Positions 50,729 through 58,434 of a stretch of DNA of 64,000 nucleotides are shown piece after piece. The stretch spans positions 2,294,001-2,358,000 of the forward strand of contig NZ_PGET01000001.1 of assembly GCF_002797975.1 (NCBI RefSeq), written 5' to 3'. Every line of letters begins with the position of its first letter. Position 1 is the first letter of the stretch. Under the pieces are notes generated by a model. The model searched no databases, was not told where the DNA came from, and worked only from the letters and a program-made list of their open reading frames with translations. The stretch is from [Clostridium] celerecrescens 18A. GTDB taxonomy: Bacteria; Bacillota; Clostridia; Lachnospirales; Lachnospiraceae. The position numbers and the translations under genes are program-made.

Positions 50729-52402
50729 TTGGAAAAAATTCTGGACAATGACTTCTATGACCTTATTATTTACAATGTTTCAATCCCCATGTATGCTTCC
50801 GGGGATAACATTACTACGCTGAATTTCAGGCACTCTTTAGCTCATATTCCTAAGACTAGCTCAGATCCCTGCAACCTGGGCTTGTATCCTTATCACAGCT
50901 TTCCAACTCTCTATGTGCCGACTTCCACCATCAGCATTGAAAAATCAGGAATCGGCACGGTTCAGAGAAATCCTTTTTTAGGCCTGTTTGGGCAAGGAAT
51001 CATCGTTGGAGTCATAGATACCGGAATTGATTACCAGCACCAGGCCTTTCTTTATAATGATGGCACCACCAGAATCCTTTCCATCTGGGACCAATCCATA
51101 CAGAACGGTCCTATTCCTGAGGGTTTTACATTTGGTACTGAATATAGAAAGGAAATTATCAATCTGGCCCTGAAATCAGATAATCCATTATCCGTTGTAC
51201 CTTCCGTCGACACCAACGGCCATGGCACGTCCATTGCCAGCGTAATCGCCGGCAAGCCAAATGCCGAAGGTACCTTTTCCGGCATTGTTCCGGAATCCGA
51301 ACTGGTGATTGTAAAGCTGAAAGACGCAAAGCAAAATCTGAAGGAAATCTTTTTTGTACCGGAAGACACCCTGTGCTTTCAGGAATCCGATATTATACTT
51401 GGAATACGCTACTTAAATTCCTTTGCGCAAAGTGTAAGCCGTCCTGTGGTCATATGCATCGCCCTTGGCAGCAGCGGCGGCGGGCATGACGGCAGCGGCG
51501 CACTCAGTAATTACCTGAACTACCTGGGAAGACTTCCCGGTATCGGTCTTTCTGTTTCAGCAGGGAATGAAGGAAACGACCGCAGGCATTACTTTAACAA
51601 CACAACAGAGCCGCCCTTTTACAATGACTTTGAATTAAGAGTTGGAGAAAATGATAAAATGTTTTCCATGGAAATATGGCCTTACGCTCTTGGACGGTTC
51701 GCTGTTGATATTTCCACGCCAAACCGGGAATCCACTCAGCTAATTTATCCAACCATTGGATCCTGCAGAATGTTTAACTTCATTTTTACCCCAAGTGAGC
51801 TCTGGGTGAATAATTTTATATTTGAGGAGGAAACCGGTGACCAGCTGATATTGCTGCGTTTTAGGAATGCGCTTCCCGGGGTTTGGAGCATCCGGATTCA
51901 AAGCATTGATAATGAGCCCATATCCTTTCACTCCTGGCTGCCTTCCGGAGATCTTCTTTCAAATGAGACCTTTTTTCTTAACCCGAATCCGGATACAACA
52001 ATAACGTCTCCCGGCAATGGTCTCCATCAGCTGACGGTTACTGCCTATAACCAGTTTAATGACAGCATACTCATAGAATCTAGCAGAGGCTATACAAGAA
52101 GCGGGCTGGTCAAACCGGATATCGCCGCCCCTGGCTACGAACTTCCCTGTGCCATCCCCAGGAATCAGTATGGATCCATTACCGGAACAGGGGCTGCTGC
52201 TGCCCATACGGCCGGCGCCATTGCCATGATCCTGGAATGGGGCATTTCCAGAGGAAATTATACTTCCATGACCGGATACGATGTCAACCGCCTGATTATA
52301 AGAGGGGCCCGGCGGGAAGGGGCTAATGTTTTTCCAAACAACGTATGGGGATATGGCCAGTTGGATGTAAACAATTTGTTTCGCAGGCTTACCAATGTAT
52401 AA
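50729..52402 (+). CDS. Csp-like subtilisin-family (S8) protein with catalytic Ser replaced by Gly
   Basis: 557 aa, no signal peptide, TTG start with GGAGG seven bases before it. Subtilisin core: Asp97 in VGVIDTGIDYQH, His165 in DTNGHGTSIA, oxyanion Asn in SAGNEGNDR, all present. The serine box reads ITGTGAAAAHTAGA, with Gly488 (codon GGG) where the family has Ser (GTSxAAxH). A ~130-residue inserted beta-rich (jelly-roll-like) domain lies before the Ser region, as in clostridial Csp germination proteases. In Clostridioides difficile CspA/CspC are pseudoproteases acting in germination; an analogous role is inference. A CATAATATA motif upstream might be a sporulation promoter. Confidence 0.85.
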   Translation: MEKILDNDFYDLIIYNVSIPMYASGDNITTLNFRHSLAHIPKTSSDPCNLGLYPYHSFPTLYVPTSTISIEKSGIGTVQRNPFLGLFGQGIIVGVIDTGIDYQHQAFLYNDGTTRILSIWDQSIQNGPIPEGFTFGTEYRKEIINLALKSDNPLSVVPSVDTNGHGTSIASVIAGKPNAEGTFSGIVPESELVIVKLKDAKQNLKEIFFVPEDTLCFQESDIILGIRYLNSFAQSVSRPVVICIALGSSGGGHDGSGALSNYLNYLGRLPGIGLSVSAGNEGNDRRHYFNNTTEPPFYNDFELRVGENDKMFSMEIWPYALGRFAVDISTPNRESTQLIYPTIGSCRMFNFIFTPSELWVNNFIFEEETGDQLILLRFRNALPGVWSIRIQSIDNEPISFHSWLPSGDLLSNETFFLNPNPDTTITSPGNGLHQLTVTAYNQFNDSILIESSRGYTRSGLVKPDIAAPGYELPCAIPRNQYGSITGTGAAAAHTAGAIAMILEWGISRGNYTSMTGYDVNRLIIRGARREGANVFPNNVWGYGQLDVNNLFRRLTNV

Positions 52403-52483
52403 GCTGTCTTCTATGACCGGCATATGCCTCTGGATTCCGGATCATGAAATGAGCCATCGGGCAGGATCCGGCAGTTTGATACG

Positions 52484-52533
52484 CATAAGGGTGCCCCTTC
52501 CTATGAAAACCATAGTTCAGGGACACCCTTTAA
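52484..52533. terminator. Terminator after the S8 gene
   Basis: AAGGGTGCCCCT ... CAGGGACACCCTT, ~11-bp stem with one mismatch, AT-rich flanks; serves the convergent S8 gene and the 47-aa ORF. Confidence 0.65.
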
Positions 52534-52554
52534 GATTTGGATTTAATGCGCCGC

Positions 52555-52698
52555 TCAGTCCATTAAGGATATGTGATATTTAAACTTCCTGTAGAATTTC
52601 CATATGATAACAGCAGGCATACTAAAAAACAGATATAGAGTGGACAACCCACCTATAATTGCATAAACAATAATTAATAAAACAATAACGGCATTCAT
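52555..52698 (-). CDS. Small 47-aa membrane protein
   Basis: Codes MNAVIVLLIIVYAIIGGLST, then LYLFFSMPAVIIWKFYRKFK and YHISLMD: one long or two short hydrophobic helices and a basic tail. A very strong TAGGAGGGGTGATAT ribosome site precedes the ATG. No family recognised. Ends just before the terminator of the S8 gene. Confidence 0.6.
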   Translation of the reverse strand: MNAVIVLLIIVYAIIGGLSTLYLFFSMPAVIIWKFYRKFKYHISLMD

Positions 52699-52816
52699 AT
52701 ATCACCCCTCCTATTCTGTCTCTATTTTAGTGAAAATTACCAATAAAAGGAATAGAGAAACGATAATTTTAACATCATCTTAACAACACGCCATCAAAAC
52801 GAATCCTATAATAAAG

Positions 52817-53125
52817 TCAAGCAAAGAACACTCTCATTTCATTGCAGCAAAGCCTGACGGAAGCAGAAGCATCTATTGCACGAATTGTTATATAGACGGA
52901 AAATTGAGCCTGATCTAACAATAAAAGAAATGACTGAGATAATGGTTCCTGTCTTAGGGAGATCCATAGGCGAGCAAGAAGCAAGAAAAGAATAACAGCT
53001 GTGCTGCCAACTACGTTGGAAGCAATCATAAGCAGACAAGGAAACTGATCCCTGTTGGTTATCATTATCCTAATTAGGCTGAGCATCAAAAAAACTAAAT
53101 AATCCAACCTATATCTTTCTTTCAT
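52817..53125 (-). CDS. Hypothetical 102-aa membrane protein (weak call)
   Basis: Two to three hydrophobic stretches (YLVFLMLSLIRIMI and STAVILFLLLARLWI). The ribosome site before the ATG is weak and the sequence resembles no known family. It lies divergent to the ModE-type gene. It could be a spurious frame; confidence is low. Confidence 0.3.
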   Translation of the reverse strand: MKERYRLDYLVFLMLSLIRIMITNRDQFPCLLMIASNVVGSTAVILFLLLARLWISLRQEPLSQSFLLLLDQAQFSVYITIRAIDASASVRLCCNEMRVFFA

Positions 53126-53184
53126 TCATAATTCACTTGCCACAAATCCAAAATCTCTGTATAGTAAATCTGAGGTGATAAATC

Positions 53185-53514
53185 ATGCGTGTAGTTACAA
53201 GAATAAGAATCGGTAAAGATAAAATTTTTATTGGCAAAGGCGTAAAAGAAATGTTAGATGCCATTGAACTGTGTAAATCTATAAAAAAAGCAACGGAACA
53301 AACAGGAATTTCCTATCCGAAAGCCATTCGAATGATACGGACTCTGGAAGAAGAACTGGGATTTCCTGTTGTTATTTCTGAAAAGGGCGGGAATGAACGG
53401 GGAGGAACACGTTTAACTGAAAAAGGCAAAGAAGTTCTTGAGACATATCGGAGAATTGAGAAATCCGTGGAAGAATACGCAGAAAAGCTGGTTGAACAGG
53501 AATTTCGTTTTTAA
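53185..53514 (+). CDS. ModE N-terminal-type (LysR-like) winged-helix protein
   Basis: 109 aa with a single winged helix (ELCKSIKKATEQTGISYPKA, then RMIRTLEEELGFPVV and GGTRLTEKGKEVLETY), the ModE-like pattern. It lacks the molybdate-binding (TOBE) domain, so metal sensing cannot be claimed. GAGGTGATAAATC precedes the ATG. 73 bp before a membrane-protein gene that it may regulate. Confidence 0.8.
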   Translation: MRVVTRIRIGKDKIFIGKGVKEMLDAIELCKSIKKATEQTGISYPKAIRMIRTLEEELGFPVVISEKGGNERGGTRLTEKGKEVLETYRRIEKSVEEYAEKLVEQEFRF

Positions 53515-53587
53515 AAGACAGGGCTTAATATTTCCAAAACGTATAATTTTTCAGCCGCTGCGCATACTCAACTCGTGAGGTGATCAT

Positions 53588-54175
53588 ATGAAACTTTTGA
53601 GTCTCTGCGAGATTATTTTTCGGTGCGCTTTATTTGCGTTGGCAGTTTATCACATTTTCAAACGGGAATTTAAGTTCATGAAATCCGCAATCTTAGTATT
53701 GGCATTGTCCTTCTTACCGGAACTTCTAAATGCCGTTTTTAAAATAAGAATTGACAGCTTCAGCATCCTCGTATATTTTACCATCATATTCATGGCATTA
53801 TACCTGGGCAGCTCGTACCGTTTTTATGATAAATATAAATGGTGGGACCGGGCGATCCATTTCCTGTCCGGCATCGGGTTTGCTGGCTTTGGGATTGCAT
53901 TTGCCGGAACAGGCTCCGGCTTTATTAAATTGGTGATCCTGTTGTTTGGTTTTACTTTTTCCGTAACACTTCATGTGATTTGGGAAGTGCTTGAATATAT
54001 AAGCGACTGTATCACTCATGGGAATGCGCAGCGCTGGCAAAAGGTCCATACTTCGAATAACCATGTATCTGAAAAAGCACTTCAGCCTGCCGGTCTTGTG
54101 GATACGATGAATGATGCGATCTGCTGCATAACAGGTGCTGGTCTTTCCATTCTTGTCTGGTGGTTTTTTATTTAA
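53588..54175 (+). CDS. Multi-pass membrane protein (DUF2238/YjdF-like)
   Basis: 195 aa with about six helices. YKWWDRAIHFLSGIG and a conserved acidic helix with VIWEVLEYISDCITHG, followed by VDTMNDAICCITGAG, resemble DUF2238 membrane proteins. Function unknown. GTGAGGTGATCAT precedes the ATG. It follows the ModE-type gene and may share its transcript. Confidence 0.7.
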   Translation: MKLLSLCEIIFRCALFALAVYHIFKREFKFMKSAILVLALSFLPELLNAVFKIRIDSFSILVYFTIIFMALYLGSSYRFYDKYKWWDRAIHFLSGIGFAGFGIAFAGTGSGFIKLVILLFGFTFSVTLHVIWEVLEYISDCITHGNAQRWQKVHTSNNHVSEKALQPAGLVDTMNDAICCITGAGLSILVWWFFI

Positions 54176-54184
54176 TTTTTTCTT

Positions 54185-54226
54185 TACCTCCCTTTCAGGC
54201 AGTGTCTGCCAGGAAGGGAGGTTATC
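54185..54226. terminator. Hairpin after the DUF2238-like gene
   Basis: ACCTCCCTTTC ... GGAAGGGAGGT with inner GGCAG/CTGCC arms, but only a short T-rich stretch after it. Likely a terminator separating it from the SASP gene. Confidence 0.55.
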
Positions 54227-54235
54227 TTATGCTTC

Positions 54236-54265
54236 TGAATATTTTTTTTAAAAAACCTCATAATA
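54236..54265 (+). promoter_or_regulatory. Sigma-G promoter of the SASP gene
   Basis: TGAATA, 17-bp T/A-rich spacer, CATAATA: a full match to the forespore sigma-G consensus, 28 nt before the SASP start. Confidence 0.75.
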
Positions 54266-54293
54266 CTTATAAAACGAATTGAGGTGATTCTAT

Positions 54294-54479
54294 ATGCCAA
54301 ACAGAAATGTAATTCCGGAAGCAAGGGAGGCTCTTGACCGGTTTAAGTATGAAATCGCCGAAGAAACCGGCTTCCCTTTAAAAAGCAATGATTATAGCAA
54401 AATGACATCTTATCAATATGGTTATATGGTTAAAAAGATGATTGAAGAGCAGGAAAAACAGATAATGAAAAGATCTTAA
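54294..54479 (+). CDS. Alpha/beta-type small acid-soluble spore protein
   Basis: 61 aa. EALDRFKYEIAEETG is the family helix with the GPR-protease site region; YSKMTSYQYGYMVKKMIEEQE is a divergent C-terminal helix (usually ...GxVGGxMVKKMI). It saturates spore DNA to protect it. The first 12 residues (MPNRNVIPEARE) are typical. GAGGTGATTCTAT precedes the ATG. The YQYGYMV variant makes it a less usual member. Confidence 0.88.
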   Translation: MPNRNVIPEAREALDRFKYEIAEETGFPLKSNDYSKMTSYQYGYMVKKMIEEQEKQIMKRS

Positions 54480-54496
54480 TACAAAGAGGTTTAAAG

Positions 54497-54685
54497 ATGG
54501 GAAATTATACAAGCGGTGCGGAGTTGCCGGTAGGTCTTGGTTTGGCCCTTGAAGAATACAAAGCAATGGATTATTTTTTCTCCTTACCCACCCAGGCGCA
54601 GCAGCAAATTATCGATCATACGCAAACGGTACAGTCCAGAGAAGAAATGCTTTCGTATGTGCAGTCTATCGTGGCAGCAAAATAA
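54497..54685 (+). CDS. Small conserved protein co-transcribed with the SASP gene
   Basis: 62 aa: GAELPVGLGLALEEYKAMDYF and SLPTQAQQQIIDHTQTVQSR, then EEMLSYVQSIVAAK. This resembles a small soluble helical protein common in clostridia of unknown function. It starts 17 bp after the SASP stop behind AAAGAGGTTTAAAG, so is probably expressed from the same sigma-G promoter in the forespore. Terminator follows. Confidence 0.65.
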   Translation: MGNYTSGAELPVGLGLALEEYKAMDYFFSLPTQAQQQIIDHTQTVQSREEMLSYVQSIVAAK

Positions 54686-54705
54686 AAGAAACAAATCTCC
54701 AATAA

Positions 54706-54762
54706 AAAAGCAGTCACTCTTGTAAAAGGGCAAACACCCTTACAGGAGTAACTGTTTTTTTA
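54706..54762 (+). terminator. Terminator of the SASP unit
   Basis: AAAAAAGCAGTCACTC ... GAGTAACTGTTTTTTT with an inner AAGGG/CCCTT arm, ~12-bp stem and T-run. Convergent with the GH2 gene. Confidence 0.8.
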
Positions 54763-54805
54763 TAATTAGTAATAATAAATAATAAACTCCGGCAAGGGGC
54801 GTCTG

Positions 54806-56605
54806 CTACCGGAGTTCATCCCTCCAAAATGCCACTTTCTTCTCATTAATTTCCTTTATCTTCTCAGGCTCCATTTTAAAGTTTCTCCTGATATCCATTA
54901 ATCCATTGACTTCCTGCTGCACATCCGTAACCTGAGTGTAACAATAGCCGCATACATAGGGGATCTCCTTAATGGCAGTCGTAATACTCTCAAACCTATT
55001 TAAAAACTCCTCTTTAGTATTGACCTTGTTCCCATACCCCCAGCCCTCTTTGTCACTGTCAAACGCGATGCCGCCAAACTCACTGATCATTACCGGCTGG
55101 CCCTTGTAAGAAAAACCGTTGGCAAAAGCTGATTTAGAGGTGGAATGGTAAACCTCTGCCGCCAAAATTTCATCCTTGTATTCAGTATAACGCTTCTTAA
55201 GCACCTCCCCCTTCTCTTCATAGTCATGCAGGGTGATGATATCGGAAACCGTATGCTCCCAGCCATCATTAACAATTACCGGACGGTATTTGTCAATGCT
55301 TTTCGTCAGGTGATAAATACCCTCGGTAAAATGCTGCTCACTCCTGTTCGTCTCGACCCGGGGTATCCCCCAGGATTCATTTAACGGTGTCCACGTGATA
55401 ATGGAAGGATGATTATAATTCTGCTTAACTATATCAAGCCATTCCCTTGTAAACAGTTCCACTGCGCGGTCGGAATAAACATAAGCGGCAGGTGCCTCAC
55501 TCCAGACCAGCATCCCCTTAACGTCACACCAGTAAAGAAACCTCTCATCTTCTATCTTCTGATGCTTCCTCAAGCCGTTGTACCCCAGGGCATGTATTTT
55601 ATCAATATCTTCAATCAGCGCTTCCTCATCCGGCGGCGTCAAATGGGTTTCTTCCCAATACCCCTGATCAAGGATCAGTCTCTGATATAATGGTGCCCCG
55701 TTTAAAAGAATGTTTGGACCATCGATCCGGATCTCACGCATTCCAAAATAGGACCCAACTTCATCATACACTTCTCCATTATAAAGGGTACGGAAGCAGA
55801 TATCATAAAGCCGGGGTTCCGCCGGGGTCCATGTACATATCCCCCACGGGCTATCTGCCTCGGCTGCATCCAGATCAATGAAAGTCTTTGTGGGATTTTT
55901 CCCTATGCCGGTCAGTGTCTTTATTACAAATCTGCCACCAAAGCTGACAGCTGCCTCTACCTCCAGCCTTCTCCCGTCAAGGGGGAATGGACAGTCCACG
56001 TTATATTCCAGTTCAAGCCCTCCCGACTGTAAATTGGGGGTCATTTTCACCGAGCTTAAGCTGATGTCCGGTACATACTCCATCCATACGGTCTTCCAGA
56101 TTCCCGTCGTCTGCACATACCAGCAGCCAAAATTTTCAGAAACCCACCGCTGCTTTCCCCTTGGCTGCTGAGGATCCATATGATCCTCAGCTTTTACGAC
56201 TACAAGGTTTTCCCCTTCCTTTACAAGGTTTGTGATATCAAAGGAAAAACGGGAATATCCACCTTCATGCATACCGGCAAATTGCCCATTGATCCAAACC
56301 TTTGTCAGGAAGTCGCTCCCCTCAAAATGAAGAAACAGCTTATTTCCTGATAATTTTTCTTTTACCGCCTGGAATCTGCGGCCATACCACACATAGTGGT
56401 GTACCCCTTCGTCATGGATATTACTTTTCTTTGTTTCATAAGTAAAGGGTACGCATATCTCTTTATCCGTATGGAAGCCTTTATACCAGCTTTTTACTTC
56501 TCCTTTATTGTCATCATCAAAATCGAAGTCCCAAATACCGTTTAAATTGATCCAGTCCCTACGGACAAACTGTGGTCTTGGATAATCCTTTTGATAGCAT
56601 AGCAT
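54806..56605 (-). CDS. Glycoside hydrolase family 2 (beta-galactosidase/beta-glucuronidase-like)
   Basis: 599 aa from the ATG with AAAGGAG seven bases before it; no signal peptide. GH2 order: sugar-binding domain (YVWYGRRFQAV, LHFEGSDFLTKVWINGQFAG), Ig-like domain, and TIM barrel with acid/base Glu in TPLNESWGIP and nucleophile Glu in MISEFGGIAF. The C-terminus lacks the NxK motif that marks beta-glucuronidases, so the substrate is left open; beta-galactoside, or an arabinopyranoside-like substrate, is possible. Last gene of the second sugar operon. Confidence 0.88.
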   Translation of the reverse strand: MLCYQKDYPRPQFVRRDWINLNGIWDFDFDDDNKGEVKSWYKGFHTDKEICVPFTYETKKSNIHDEGVHHYVWYGRRFQAVKEKLSGNKLFLHFEGSDFLTKVWINGQFAGMHEGGYSRFSFDITNLVKEGENLVVVKAEDHMDPQQPRGKQRWVSENFGCWYVQTTGIWKTVWMEYVPDISLSSVKMTPNLQSGGLELEYNVDCPFPLDGRRLEVEAAVSFGGRFVIKTLTGIGKNPTKTFIDLDAAEADSPWGICTWTPAEPRLYDICFRTLYNGEVYDEVGSYFGMREIRIDGPNILLNGAPLYQRLILDQGYWEETHLTPPDEEALIEDIDKIHALGYNGLRKHQKIEDERFLYWCDVKGMLVWSEAPAAYVYSDRAVELFTREWLDIVKQNYNHPSIITWTPLNESWGIPRVETNRSEQHFTEGIYHLTKSIDKYRPVIVNDGWEHTVSDIITLHDYEEKGEVLKKRYTEYKDEILAAEVYHSTSKSAFANGFSYKGQPVMISEFGGIAFDSDKEGWGYGNKVNTKEEFLNRFESITTAIKEIPYVCGYCYTQVTDVQQEVNGLMDIRRNFKMEPEKIKEINEKKVAFWRDELR

Positions 56606-56637
56606 GTAATAATTCTCCTTTCCTCTTTCCAGCCTGC

Positions 56638-57468
56638 TCATCCCTTAACGCCGGACATCGTGATTCCCTGCACGATCTGTTTTTCAAATATAAGATAAAT
56701 AATGATGGCAGGGATGGATGCGATCATATTAGCCGTCATCGGTTTCACATAATCCACGGTATAGGTTCCGGCAAAAATTGGAATACCCACAGGCAATGTA
56801 AATTTACTGCTGTCCATGGCGCAGAGCAGAGGCCACAGATAATTATTCCAGCTTCCGATAAATGCGAAAATGCTGATGGTAGAAATCACTGCCTTTGATA
56901 AGGGCATGATGATCCGGGCAAAAATCATAATCTCTCCGGCTCCATCGATCCTTGCGGCTTCTATGAGGGAATCCGGAAGGCCCTTAAAAAAGGTCACCAT
57001 AATAATCAGATTCATGGATACTGCCACGGACGGAAAAAGCAATCCTGCGTATGTATCAATCAGCTTTAATCCATTGGCAGTAATAAACAGCGGCACAATG
57101 GTCGCTTCCCCCGGTACCATGAGTCCTAACAAAAAGTAAATATACAGTTTATTTCTCCCCATAAATTTAATTTTTGCCAGAGCATAGGCTGCCATGGCGG
57201 AAAACAGGACTGTTAAAACAGTAACAAGCACTGCAACGATTACGGAATTCATCAGCCACTTGGCAACATCGGAACCGATGATCAGATCCAGATAATTCCG
57301 AAATGTATAGGGAGGCGTAAACCAGCTGCCCACGCTTTTGATCTGCTTTCCCTCATATTGAAGGGATACGAAAAAGGCCCAGATCACAGGTGCCAGAAAA
57401 ATGACGGCCAGCCCTGCGGACAAAAGGGTCAAAGCCACGCTCCCTGCTTTTACTTTCTTACGCTTCAT
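56638..57468 (-). CDS. Carbohydrate ABC transporter permease (MalG type) of the GH2 locus
   Basis: 276 aa from the ATG behind GGGGGAAAGGGAAG, overlapping the upstream permease by 11 nt. Helices beginning VALTLLSAGLAVIFLAPVIW; EAA motif IEAARIDGAGEIMIFARIIM; C-terminal QIVQGITMSGVKG. Partner of the permease at 57458. ATPase is shared and not local. Confidence 0.92.
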   Translation of the reverse strand: MKRKKVKAGSVALTLLSAGLAVIFLAPVIWAFFVSLQYEGKQIKSVGSWFTPPYTFRNYLDLIIGSDVAKWLMNSVIVAVLVTVLTVLFSAMAAYALAKIKFMGRNKLYIYFLLGLMVPGEATIVPLFITANGLKLIDTYAGLLFPSVAVSMNLIIMVTFFKGLPDSLIEAARIDGAGEIMIFARIIMPLSKAVISTISIFAFIGSWNNYLWPLLCAMDSSKFTLPVGIPIFAGTYTVDYVKPMTANMIASIPAIIIYLIFEKQIVQGITMSGVKG

Positions 57469-58378
57469 CTTCCCTTTCCCCCTTCCTCTGAACCGCCTTC
57501 TGGATAAGCGTACATATGACCAGAATGGCAAACAGCACATAGGACATGGCCGCAGCATAGCCCATATTGTTCTTCGTAAATCCCGTCTCATAAATATATT
57601 GAATTAAAGGCTTTGTACTTCCTGCCGGCCCTCCTGCCGTGATTAACTGGATCTGGCCGAATACCTTAAAACTAGCGATAATCTGCAGCATGACGATCAA
57701 GTAGGTGGTTGGCTTTAATAAAGGCAGAACAATGGAAAACAGCTGCTGCCACTTCGCCGCTCCGTCGATTTCCGCTGCTTCGTAAATCTCCGGTGAAATA
57801 TCCTGCAGAGCCGATAAATATAATAGCATGGAAAATCCCACGGTCCACCATACGGTCATCATGGTTACTACCGCCCATGCATGATTTGTGTCAATCAACC
57901 ACTGGATTTCCGATCCCGGACCTAAAATCCCGGTCAGATGCAGAACTCCATTTACAAACCCCATATAGGGTGCAAACATGTATTTTGCTATAAAGGACGC
58001 AACAGAAACGGATATAATACTGGGAAGATAATATGCGACCCTTAACCCACGCCTGATTTTCACCGGCCTGTTGGCAAACAGCGCCAGTATCAAAGCCATG
58101 ATCACCAGAAAAGGTACGGAAAGGATGACAAAGATGATCGTATGTTCCAGTGCGTCAACAAACTTCTGATCCGATAAAAATTTAGTATAATTATCCAGTC
58201 CTACAAATTTCACCTTACCCATTAAGGACCATTTATGCAGGCTCACATACAGCCCCTGAATCACCGGCCATATGGTAAAAACCGTATATAAGGCCAAAAA
58301 AGGAAGGCACAATCCCAGGCCTGTAGCCATATCTCTTAATTTTCTGCTTCTGCTCAAATTACTGTCCTCCCTAACCAT
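57458..58378 (-). CDS. Carbohydrate ABC transporter permease (MalF type) of the GH2 locus
   Basis: 306 aa from ATG at 58378 (AAAGGATTGC). A TTG seven codons on has a stronger GGGAGG eight bases before it and could be the true start (58357). Helices from ~residue 18; EAA motif YEAAEIDGAAKWQQLFSIVL. It follows the binding-protein gene after a hairpin. Confidence 0.9.
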   Translation of the reverse strand: MVREDSNLSRSRKLRDMATGLGLCLPFLALYTVFTIWPVIQGLYVSLHKWSLMGKVKFVGLDNYTKFLSDQKFVDALEHTIIFVILSVPFLVIMALILALFANRPVKIRRGLRVAYYLPSIISVSVASFIAKYMFAPYMGFVNGVLHLTGILGPGSEIQWLIDTNHAWAVVTMMTVWWTVGFSMLLYLSALQDISPEIYEAAEIDGAAKWQQLFSIVLPLLKPTTYLIVMLQIIASFKVFGQIQLITAGGPAGSTKPLIQYIYETGFTKNNMGYAAAMSYVLFAILVICTLIQKAVQRKGEREDEA

Positions 58379-58392
58379 GCAATCCTTTTCTA

Positions 58393-58425
58393 CAAAGAGG
58401 GGAGAACGATCCCCCCCTCTGTTTC
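58393..58425 (-). terminator. Intra-operon hairpin between the binding-protein gene and the permeases
   Basis: Minus strand: AGAGGGGGGGATCG-TTC-TCCCCTCT, a ~7-bp stem with TTTGT following. Typical position for partial termination or mRNA stabilisation, keeping binding protein above permease level. Confidence 0.6.
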
Positions 58426-58434
58426 ATTAAAAGT

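Noticed and set aside
50557..50748. 63-residue minus-strand frame upstream of the S8 gene
   Set aside because: Overlaps in another frame with the 58-aa ORF at 50487-50663, which has a better ribosome site and amino acid pattern.
54806..56605. Naming the GH2 enzyme beta-glucuronidase (uidA)
   Set aside because: The C-terminal NxK carboxylate-recognition motif is not seen, so the substrate cannot be fixed.
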